From NCBI GenBank assembly GCA_021014325.1, contig CM037472.1, positions 11,222,001-11,286,000 of the forward strand: DNA of 64,000 nt, in the 5' to 3' direction. The DNA is from Plazaster borealis. Taxonomy: Eukaryota; Echinodermata; Asteroidea; Forcipulatida; Labidiasteridae. The position numbers and the translations under genes are program-made. The notes beneath the pieces are model-generated. The model did no database searches. It was not told where the DNA came from and saw only the letters and a list, made by a program, of their open reading frames with translations. Of the stretch, positions 47,201 to 59,200 are shown in pieces; the stretch's first letter is position 1; every line of letters starts with the position of its first letter.

Positions 47201-50200
47201 TACCAACTGAGCTATCTGTTTGGCTTCTGACTGGCACCCCCGAACAAAGATATTGACAAAATAGGGAGACCTCCAACATAGGGCTAGATAGCTCAGTTGG
47301 TAGAGCGATGGCACGTTAATCCGGAGGTCGTTGGTTCAAATCCCCCTCTAGTAAATTGTTCTTTGTTCAACCCCAAATCGAATATTTTTGTTAACCTTGG
47401 GTTTCCGCGTATATTGCTTTGATAAGTAAAGAAAACTTAATTGTGAACTGTATCATTAAAATACGCACAGTTTTGCTGATAGAAACATTGTTAACTGATT
47501 AATATATTTTTTGTGACTGGTTTTTTTATAGAAATGGTCACTCCTTCAGCTGCTTACAAACTGCAAGGGAATCTTGAAGCAGTCTAGGGTACTTCATTCA
47601 GCCCTGGGCAGACTTGTGGCTGAAATGCTCCTTAAAGTTGCCCAAATGCAGATATACGTCCATCCTGGAACCTACAGTAACAGTACAAATGAATGTGTAA
47701 GTTTGCCCTAAAAATAGTACAAACATGTTGGATAGCTCGGCCCAATTTGTAAAGCTATTAAGGAAAAAAAGTTGCTGGAAAGTCATATTGCTGAGCAGAT
47801 ATTAGTTGGGTTCCAGTTATGAATATTGCACGTTACACTGTAGTTTGGCTGGCTACCCATTTCTGCTGAGCGAGACTTTTTGTGCTTAGCAAATTTGTGT
47901 GCTGTACAGTGTTCATTGTATGAATTTTGTGTTTCCATTTTTATAAGCAGGACATTAATGGGGATGGCATGTTACACTGGGATCTTGATGAGTTACAAGA
48001 AGCCATATCCAGCGATAGTCAGAGTGACGTCGGGGATCCATTGAGTGCCGAGGAGGGCTATGAAGCCGATAGTGAGAGGGAGAAAGAAGGAACTGTTTCA
48101 GGTGGGTTGACTCCAGGGTTTGTGTTTCCAGTTTCGACTGGAACTAAAGGACAATATAATAATGGGTAAGGTTAAGGATACAACCAGGACCCTAACACAT
48201 ATTCATACACACACTGAGAGCTTCAGTCCAGTGCACTCGACCTCCTGGCTATGAAACACACCATGATTGACGAATGTTTAATCAACATGTGTTAGGGATC
48301 ATGGATAAATTATGTCACGGGCACGGCCGCAATCCGACGCATACCTACGCGTGCAAGCTTAAACAAAGGAAAACCCACCCAGTGTCACGCATAGGAGCGC
48401 GTTCGTCTGCAATGGTCCGGTCTTGAGGGAGACTCACTGTATAACAAAGGAACAATGATGTTGGCCAGCTTAAGCCAAATGTCACTTTGTAGTTATAATT
48501 GGCTTACTAGATTAGCCATTGTCCGGGACACCTACCTGAACTAGACCGCAAACACTAATCCTTCACTCCTTTGTGGGCTACTTTCGAGCTGCCTTGTCCA
48601 TGTAATCCGACCAACAAAAGGCACCAACAATAGTGTTCGATAATGAGGGAACATAATAATCACTGGAGCGCAAATCCAATGGTTGGACAGGGCCGTGCCA
48701 ATTTTGGAACAACTCCGTGCAGACACGCGTCGGCACGCGTGCGAATGTTTTCTTAATTTATCCATGGTCCCTTATGCCTCATGTTATGTTTAATCTTGTC
48801 CTGTATTTCTCGCAGGAGATTGCCAAGGAGAAGTGAACATGGACAAGGTTGAGGTGGTGCTCAGTCAGCAGACCCTACTACATCCACAAGTGTGCCTCCT
48901 CCTTCTAGACCTTGTGGAAAACTCTGAAGGTGTCGACCTTCCTGCCGAGGTAGCTTGTTACACGATCAAGCAGATTACTGCCATCGCTAGGAGCTCTCAG
49001 GCCAGCCAGGATAGTTTGTACCAGTCTGGTCTGCCCAAAACTGTCTTACGGAACTATCGGAGTACAACATCATCCAGTAAGTTTGGTTCTGTATGCAGGG
49101 ACTCACATTTCAAGACATTTATAAGGGTTGGGATGTTTAACAGGTTAACTGTTTAAAGGCACTGTATACGTTTGGTAATGACTCAAAACAAATATTAGCA
49201 TAAAAACTTACTTGGTAACAAGCAACGGAGAGCTGTTGATAGTATAAAACATTGTGAGAAACGACTCCCTCTGAAGTAACATAGTTTTTGAGAAAGAGGT
49301 AATTTCTCACTAAAATAATAAAAACTTCTTGCAAGAAGTTTTTATTCCTATCTGAAAGCACACAAATTTGTACAACAAGGGTGTTTTTTCTTTCATCATT
49401 TGCAACTTCGATGACCAATTGAGCCCAAATTTTCAAAGGCTTGTTATTTTATATGTTGGGATACACCAAGTGAGAACACTGGTCATTGACAATTTCCAAA
49501 CGTGTTCAGTGCCTTTAACCTTAAACAAGTGGTGAAATCCATTTCCAAATTTCCTTAACGGTTATAAAGCGAAATGTGGACTATGAAGAGAAAAAAAGGG
49601 ATCTTCCTTTTCTTTATAAAAACATAGCCCCAGACACTATCCAGGGAGAATGATTGACATCCCTTTTGTTGGTGGAATGTTTCTTATCTTAATCTTCTCC
49701 GCAAAGGTAAAACATTATCTTCAAACCCCTCCAAATTGTTATACATTTTGCTATGTACGACCCAACCCCCACTGTGGGTTTGTGTTTTGTGACTGTTAGG
49801 ACTGGTTTACAGTGTTCTATTTTTAATCGGCTTGAAGGTGTGTTGACATCTGGTAATATTTCTGGTTGCGAACGTCAATACACACCCCTGTGTGTGCTCA
49901 GTATTATTTTCTCTCTTACTCATCTCCGTGTTTAACAATTTTATTCTAATAGCTGAACAAGTTTTGCTGCTGGAGCTGTTTGCTGTGTTAGTGCAGCAGT
50001 GTTTATCAACAGAAGAGCTCAGGGATTTCCTGCAACTTTTCCAGACCGACAAATCAGCTGTGGTATGTATTTTGTGTCTTTTCTTCTCACCGTACTTTTG
50101 TGTTGAATATAGTGATCCATTTATCTGTGAGAAATGCGCACCCACAGGGGTGAATAGAGCTGGATTTGAACCTGGGACCTTTGGGTTTAGGTGAAGTATG

Positions 50201-53200
50201 AACGGGCTTAAGGATAGCTGCGTTGTACATCTTGCATGGTGTCCTAGCAGAACGATTTTGTGGCTGAGACACACGTTTCCGTTTGACAAGCACGGCTACT
50301 TCGTTCGTGGCCCAGTTTGTGTTTGTGGCCCAGATCAATCGTGGCAAAGATCATTCGTGCTGCTTACAGTGGTAGATAGAGTTTGTATAAAAAGGCTGCA
50401 CTAATACATTGAAGGTTCATGTCACATGAGGAAATTTACAGACAACCAGTTAAAGGCAATCTCCAAGAAGAAGCGCATTCATCATTTTAATTGAATGTTC
50501 TTGGAGATAGTAAGACACTGTTGGATCTCGCATTGTATCGTACTGAAGTTTTGCTTTGCATACAGTGCAGTTTGTTGCCTCCAAGTTGCCTGTAAAGAAG
50601 GCGGTGTGTAACCAGGCCGTTGTATTCATGTATTTCAGAGTTGAGCCAGTTTTCTAAAAGTGGCTATCAGTAAGGATTCTAAGCCCAGCACTACAGTAGG
50701 TCAGATTTAAAGTCAATAACTGAAAACTTATCACTTTATTTCAGAATGAGGCCCTTCTTTCCACGTTACTCACCATCGTTAGGAACACAACCTCTCAGCC
50801 TTCCCATGTTCTCAGATTTCCCGCTGTGAAGCCATTCTCAGGGACATCTCTCAGAAGTGATTCTCATTCGAATGATTCTGCCGGCTTTGTTGATATAAAC
50901 ATTCCCCCTGATGAGGAAACATCGGCAGGGCCGATCCAAATCCAGCAGGACTTGAATAAATCCCCATGGAACATGGCACCAGTCCAGCTGCCGATATGTA
51001 GCAACTTTCCCTGGCCACCCACTGGAAAGGGATTTTTCATAACAGCTTGGGTGAAAGTTGATGAGCTGCGAATATTGGGTCGGCTCGGTGCTTCGCCTGG
51101 GATGAGACGAAAAGCAAAGGTTATTCGGCAGACGACAGTGAAGTTGAATGAGGCTCAAAGTAAGTTTAAAACCCTCTGTGAAGCCATGGTACTGTTTTTG
51201 ATAGTCTGTTGTATACAAATTTTGTTAACAATTTTCACAAATTCCAAGTTCCCTCTTCTTAAGGGGTGTGATAACACGCTATATAAGAACCAAGTGTTAT
51301 TATCATTAAAATAGCATCACCTGTAAAGATTCCTTTCGGGAAAGCAATGCTACATATTTTTGGGGTTTTACAGTGAAAATCAGGAGATGCAACTATAACA
51401 CAAAGCACTGACTTTTGGTTGTGACTAAATCACATAGACAATCTTAGGTGTACATTGATGTAGGCATTGCCATCCATTGTGTTTTCAATTTATCAACTCC
51501 AGCAAGTGAGAAGAGGACCGTCCAACGTAAAGAATCGTCCTCCAAAACGCCCTCCCTCCTTCGCAATGGGCTTCATTTCTTCTCTGTCGGGAACCAAGAC
51601 TTAATGGTACAGGTCTGGGTTGAGGCTAGGACATGCAGACTGACAATAAGGTACATACAATTTAATTCATGTAATAATTGCATCAGGGGCAAAGAATTGT
51701 TTGTTAGTTTTACCCTTAGACCCATTTTTGATATGCACTGTTTACTCGCTACATTCCGAGTTCTACAGAAACAAAATTTACAGGCTAATTGAGTTACATC
51801 ATCATCATCATCAGTCAGCGCCATGCACCTGCTGCCTGACTGGTGAGAAACTTCCAAATAGACCGATCTTGAGCTGCCACTTCTGCCTCCTCCACAGACC
51901 ATCCAGTGCCCAGACTGGAGAGGTCCCTCTGGATTACATTTGTCCATGTTATCCTAGAGGTCCCTCTGGATTACATTTGTCCATGTTGTCCAAGGGCTAC
52001 CTCGTCTACGTTTCCCATGGGTTGGTAACCAGTTGAAGAGTTGCTTAGGGATCCGATATGTATCCATTCGTTGGAGGTACCAAACCCACTGCAGTCTGCG
52101 TTTTCTTATGATGCTTGAGAGTGGAGGCTGCTTAGTCATTAATCTTACATGCTTATTTGTGACATGTTGTGTCCATGCAATGTGCAGGATCTTTCTTTTG
52201 CATCTCATGTCAAAGGCATCTAGCCTGGCCTCGCCTCTTTTGAGATGCAAACCCACATTCCCCATATTTTTTGAGACACTGTTTGAAGACATAATAGCTT
52301 GGAAGGAAAAGTAATAATACAGGCAAACCATTACATTAACCCATTGTTAAAGTGCACAATTTCATAAAGCCTGTAAGCAGATGTTGTCTGCTTACGGAGC
52401 GGCCATTAGCACATTTTCTGTCTAATAAACACTGCTAACTGTAAGCATAGCAAAAGGAAACGCTAACTTGGCACTGGTGTCTGTAAAGCAGATGAGTGAT
52501 GCAACAATGCCAATCCATTGTGAACGGGCACACACGCTGTCAAATCTTCTCGATTGTTTATGAAATACACTTTTGCTTACGCATGTTTTTCTGCTATACT
52601 AAGCACAAAAATTAGCTTAGCGGTAAACAGCTTTATGAAATGGGGCCCAGTGCCTGTCTTTATCCTTTATAGATGCAACAATGCAAATCCATTGTGAACG
52701 CGCACACACGCTGTCAAATCTTCTCGATTGTTTATGAAATACACTTTTGCTTACACTTGTTTTTCTGCTATACTAAGCACACACAATTTTGCTTAGCAGT
52801 TAACAGCTTTATGAAATGGGCCCCAGTGCCTGTCTTCATCCTTATGGATAAAGACAGGGGACCAGTCTACAATGGTGTTACCTCTTTTACCCTAGGTCCA
52901 ACCTCGTCCCTAAGGTGTGTCGAGCAGTACGAGGTTGACCGCTCTCTCACCCTGGTATTGGATCATTTGCATATCTAAAATTGTTGGATACGTATGCAAA
53001 TTAGAATAGTCTGGCTGTGAACATGGTGAATACTGAATGAGTACAACTTAGTTTACGTTAGACTTTTGTACACCAGTCGTTGTCCAATCAGGGTCCAAGT
53101 AAGGAGTTTCCCTCCCAGGGTTTACTATTGTAAACATGGTTGGAAATAAAGTAAACCATGGGGACGAGGTTGCCCTAGGTCCTCTTTATAAACACCTGTT

Positions 53201-56200
53201 GGTATCTTGTTTTGAATTGACAGACTTTCGCGGTTTACATCACGGGATGACCAGGTTGTCCTCGTAGAGAAGTCGTGCTCCAACTTACTCACTCTGAGCA
53301 CATGGCAGCATCTTGCGTTGGGTTATGCAGAGAAAGCTGAAGGATTGACACGCACTGGAACAGTAAGTTTCATTCATTGTAGTCCGTATTGAATTCTATC
53401 CAAACAGAATTTATTAAAACTCCAAAATACCTCAAAGAGAATCTTAGCTAGCTGCACTGAAGACCGATGGAGACTCTAATCTCCATCAGACGTCCTTGCC
53501 TGGTTGTTCCTTGCACAACAAAAAGAAGGCAGGAGAACAATTTTGTTGTTGCCGCTCCAAATTTTGGAACCAGCTGCTGTGTAACATCAGAAAATCAGGG
53601 TCTACCCTGATTTTCAAGTTTCACGTCATTATTAACTCTCCTACTCTTTAATAGATGTTAAATTTGCATCGGGAATAAAGAATATTATATTTGGTTTTCC
53701 CCTTACACTGATGTGTGTAAAGCACTGTATACTCAGTACTTTCCCGAGTCCTGTGAAGACATCCACAGGCATATTACTCGGGTTGGATTCGAACCCACGA
53801 CCTTTGCCAATTCGAGAGCAGATGTCTTACCAACTAGACCACCGAGATTGCCCGGTAGCTAGAGGCAGTTCGAATCCTATATTTTAGCAGCAGGTACCAC
53901 GACAATTTAATAGATGTTAAGTTTGCATCGGGAATACAGAATATTATATTTGGTTTTACCCGTACACCGATGTGTGTAAAGCACTGTATACTCAGTACTT
54001 TCCCCGAGTCCTGTGAAAAAATCCACAGGCATATTACTCGAGTGGGATTCGAACCCAGCACCTTTGCCAATTTTCCTACTCTTGGTAACATTTTGCAGTG
54101 AATTGGCCAACCATTTAAAACCATTCAACAGGACATGTTGTGTATGGTGGCACAATTGTGCGCAGAGCGAACTGCGAACATGTGTTTATGCATTCACACC
54201 ACATGGCTGGCAGTAGTTTTATAATCTATAATTCAAAACCACAGTGGATGATATTGAATGGTCAGAAAGTAGGAGGGTTGACTGTGTACTACGTCGATGT
54301 GTTAACCACATGATATCAGATTGAAGGCTGCCATAGTATATCTATCCTAAAAAAAACACAGGGGATGATTATCAATGGTCAGATAGTGGGAGGGTTAAGG
54401 TGTTAATTATTTGTCACCTTTTATTTAATTTTGTTTCTATGAGGTGTACTGTATTCCTAGAAAAGCACTTTCTAAATGGCGTGTACTATCATATTTTGAA
54501 TATTATAACTTCCCCTGTGCAGATTTCTTTGATTATCAACGGTCATGTTCAAAGAGAGATTGTAACGGAGTACACCGCATCTCCAAGCAGTAACAGTCAG
54601 CCCAAGTCTACCCAGCCCCAAGTACCACACTGCCTGCTCGGACACTGTGTGCAAGAAGGCTCTGAGGATACCTTACCTCATGGTTCATGGCAACTTGGGA
54701 ACGTACTGCTGTTCAATGGTGAGGGTTCAGGGTCTTGTTGATTCACAATCCTGTTTTGTAAGTGTGGCGTAATTTCACTGTGTGGGTGTCGTGGCCGAGC
54801 GGTCAAGTGCACTGGACTCGAGCTGTAGTGTTTCTGGTCAGCAGAGTGTGGGTTCGAGTCCTGGTCATGACACTTGTGTCCTTAAGCAAGACACTTAGCC
54901 ATTATTGCTTTGTCCTTCGGTTGCTGGTCCTGTGTGTTGTGTAATGCACGTAAAAGAACCCAGTTACACTTATCGCTAGAGCAGGGGTTTGCCCCGGTGT
55001 GTGTCTGGCAGTGGCTGCTGAATGCGCAGCAGCACCTTGTAAACCCTTATAAGGTGCAACATAAACGGGTCTCATAATTTATAATAACTTCATTAAACCT
55101 GACTTTAAAAAGTGCTCTCTCTGTTCAAGTGCCTTGAGCACCTTATTGGTGGATACGTGCGCTTTAAAAGACTACATTATTATTATTGTTAGTAAAGCCA
55201 CGCCCACTTCACACAATCTGGCTCCAACGATTCTCAGAAGCCCATTGGGAAATGCATTGGGCTAGTTTTGCTTTTGGGATTTACGTGTATGTATAAAAAA
55301 CATTGAATTTTCATTTTTATTTTAGTTTTTTTTTTTTAATCCTTAATGACTTTTACCAGAGGTTCCAAATGAAATTGAATTCCTTCAATTTAGCAATTTA
55401 TAAGTACAGACGATTTCGGGTATATGTACAGACGATTTCGCAGCGTAGTTTCCGAGTTTGGAATTGCTGCACATAATTTTTTTTTTTGATCCATATTACT
55501 TCAAATAACATGTGGTAATTCACTGATGTATGGAGAAACTATTCCTCTAACGAAGCTTTAATTTTCATTGATCTAACTGCAACCTGTGTGATAACTTACT
55601 TGCACAAGTTTTAATATTATAGAATAAATCATTGCTGGTCATCATAACCAAATCAGGATGTTGGCAAAGGGAAACACAAGGGCCCAATTTCATAGAGTTG
55701 CTTAAGCACAAAAAGTAGCTAAGCACAACAAGATTATGCTTACCAGACTAAGGTTACCAGCCAAACTACTATGTGACGTGTACAATTTGTGACTGGTATC
55801 CTGCTTATTTCTGCTAAGCAGAAAATTGTTGAGCAATATTTTAAGCTTTAAGCAGCTCTATGAAATTGGGCCCAGGTGTTCTGGCACTTGGAAAATGACT
55901 GTACTTCTTTGAGTAACTGACATTTTTTGAATTGGAATACTTCACTCTTCAGATGCGCACGTCTTGACTCAGGAAGTTGCATTCCACCTTTACACCATGG
56001 GCACTGACTGCGTAACAATAAGCTCCTGCGAGGGCAGCAAACAGAGTACACTGTACAGCCAGTACATCACACAGGACATTCTCAACTCTGCACTGAGTGT
56101 GGAGATCCTGACGGGGTATAGAGAGGTTGACCTGAAACCGGCAAAGGTAAGGCCATGTCTGAAGTGGCGGCTACAGCTACGGCTACAGCTACGGCTACAG

Positions 56201-59200
56201 CTATGGCTACAGCTACGGCTACAGTAACGGCTACAGCTATGGCTACAGCTACGGCTAGATTTCTGCATCATCATGCGTTGAAGTATAGTACGCCTTAATA
56301 GCAACATGTCTAGGTTTTGCGTCATTGCAGGGTGGGGTATCAATGTCTATTTGGCTTGCGGTAACACCATGTGTATATCTACTTTGCTGTGTAGATTTTT
56401 GTTCTTTGAGAACTTGTCTTGCTATGTATTCTACTGCCGCGGAGTAGATTTAGGAATTCCAGAGACTATTCTACTGCCACAGAGTATAATTTTCAGAATT
56501 TGCGAGACTACCAAGTTCTGAAAAGAACTGTCCTGCTTCTTAACTACTACCTGAGCTGAAGGCAGGAAATCGGTCGGGACTACTACTTTCGCTTAGTGGA
56601 TCAGGGGGACTTTTCGTTATTAACTTCACTGCCGCAGAGTGATTTCTTAATAACAACATGCTTAGCAACATTCGTAGCCGTAGCTGTATGCCGCCATTTT
56701 GTATTCGGCCTAAGGTTTTATAGAAAGTGCGTCTATAATAGTCAGAAGCCGTTCAGAACCCCCGGACAAAGATGTTGACAAAATAGGTAGACCGCCAACA
56801 TTAGGGCTAGATGGCTCAGTTGGTAGAGCGCCAGCACGTTAATCCAGAGATCACAGATTAAGTCCGGCTCTTGTAAATTTTTCTTTGTCCAATCCTACAT
56901 TATTTAGAAATTACCCAGTCAGTTTCCCTTGTGGTTGTTTACTTTTTAATACAATTTAATGATAACATTTATGTTTTCTTTTCCCTTTGCTGGAAATTTC
57001 ACATAGGAGTCATTGGTAGTAGCCTACTCGCCAAGCAATACGGACATCTTCAGTCATTACGAGGCAATAATGCAGTCAAGTAGTACCCTTGGACGGGTGC
57101 TCGGAGGATCCTTAAGGAGTATCAGTAATGCCCTCATGCAGACCCCGTCCCCGATGGAGTCGGTCCTACTCTGCCCAGTGGCAACCCATGCACACCGGGG
57201 GCTGCAGAATGCTATCTATGAGAGTGGGGGTATAGGGGTTTTTGTCTTCCTATTCGCAAAGGTTAGGGCTGGACTAACGTTTCGTTGAGCTGACAAATTT
57301 ATTTGTCATCCTTAAAACTATACACCATGGGTCTGTCTCATTTAGAATTGTTATCTAGTTTGCAATTTGAAACATTAGGACATTGTTTATTATTTTACAT
57401 TACTCTAGACCATGTCACCTTGTTTACTGTTAAACAGTCACCTTGTATACTTGTACATTCCAAGTCATTTCTTGGCAGGCATACTACACCAGTCATATGA
57501 AATTTTTTATGTTATATCACAGTTGCCATACAAATACAAGACAAGTGCAATAATACGGTCCAATTTCTCATTAAATGTCAAGATTTTATGTTTACCTCAG
57601 TTGAGCTGTGAACATTTAGCTTGTGATGAAATAGCGATGTCTACCCTCACAGGTGAGGAGAATGTAATTAGAAGCAGGTATAGTTTCTAACATGATGTCC
57701 GAGGACATAGGTCATAACCAGAATTTGAACCCACTCCTTGATGACTCGTCCATCTGAACTTCCCATGTGGTAGACCCCCCCAGCCTTAACACAGCTTCTT
57801 GACTGTTCTTGATCATTTATTCCTTCCTCTCACCCCAAGGTCTTTGAGAACTGCGACAGCAAAGCAATGCAAGCCAAAGCCCTAAAACTTCTCACAAACC
57901 TACAGGGCTGTAGCCGGACCCTAGCAGCAGAGTTCAACGACATGATGGCTGCGTCCATGATCGCTAAGGTCTTAGTTACTGCTAGAAGTATCGTTGGCTT
58001 TGAGATGCTGAAGGTATGTACAGTAGTTTCTGCTTATCAACTCCTTCTGGAATCAGGGATTACACTATAACCCCCAGATAAAGGGATATTACGAGGCATG
58101 ATTGCCAGTACCTTCTGTCCATCTTTGTACGGGTTAACCAAAACATAGCAAGGTAGGTGTATGCCTGGGCTCGCTACACAATGGAATGTCCGGGTGGATA
58201 TTCACGTCAACCGTTCGGCTGGCAGCAAAAAATTGAGAGCGCTCTGAAGTTCCAGTTGCAGGCATGATATTCTTTCTACTTTAATCTGTTTTTACCGATT
58301 TGTTTTGCCCTTGGACAAATCAGAAATATTGTTATTAATAAGGCCTAAAAAAAGTATACTACAGCCTATGTACATGGAGGTCAGCACTTGTACAGGATAA
58401 AATGATCCTACTTTCTTCCTTGGACCAAATATCATGCCTGCAGTTGGAATGAACCATCCGCCGTAGGCCAGTCAAGACAAATTTGGCGGATCTACCCTTC
58501 ATCGGATGTGAATTAAATGCCAAAAATTTGAAATGTGACAATAGAACTGTATGAGTCAGGCATGTGAATTCTCAGGATTTTTCCTGATTTCAGCATTTTC
58601 TCAAAACCTCCTTGAGCTTTCAAATTTTCTTGAAAGAAGTAAAGCAATCACCAAAGGGAGAAAGAAATTGCCCACATTGTGTCCAAACGTTTAGTTTTGT
58701 ATTTCTGGTGATGCACAAAGCCTGTAAACCTCCTGAATTGTAATATGTTGGAGATTCCGGGTCGAGAATAAGGGGGAACCCAGGCCCAAAAGCCATTTCT
58801 CAGGAATTTTCACAATCTTCAAATCTCATCTCTGATGAGTGGCAGTATTTTTTTCCCCTCAATAGGTGATGTTGGACGCCTGTCTAAGCAAACCCATCAT
58901 CTACCACTGCTGTCTGTCCAAGATCTACAGAGTCCACAGCGACACCCATGCCATCATACAAGACACGCGTCTGGTATCTAGCCTCCTGTTAGATTGGCGT
59001 GTGTGGGAGAAGGCAGAACCTGGTGTCCTGCCGATGCTGTTCCAATGCATTGAGTCACTCATAGAGGCTGAGAATCCGTTCCAGGCTTTTAACATCACGC
59101 AACTGCTGAGTATCCGTTGTGTGAATAAGCTGCTGATGATCTGCAAGGTAAAGATTCTTTCCAGTTCAAATGCAAACAAACATTTCAAAGATGCATATAT

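Noticed and set aside
47281..47353. A working tRNA-Asn gene
   Set aside because: The acceptor stem does not pair fully and the sequence recurs with shared non-tRNA flanks; it is a SINE head.
51954..52331. A host gene on the - strand (125-aa frame)
   Set aside because: Its sequence is the C-terminal end of a non-LTR reverse-transcriptase ORF, without the rest of the element.
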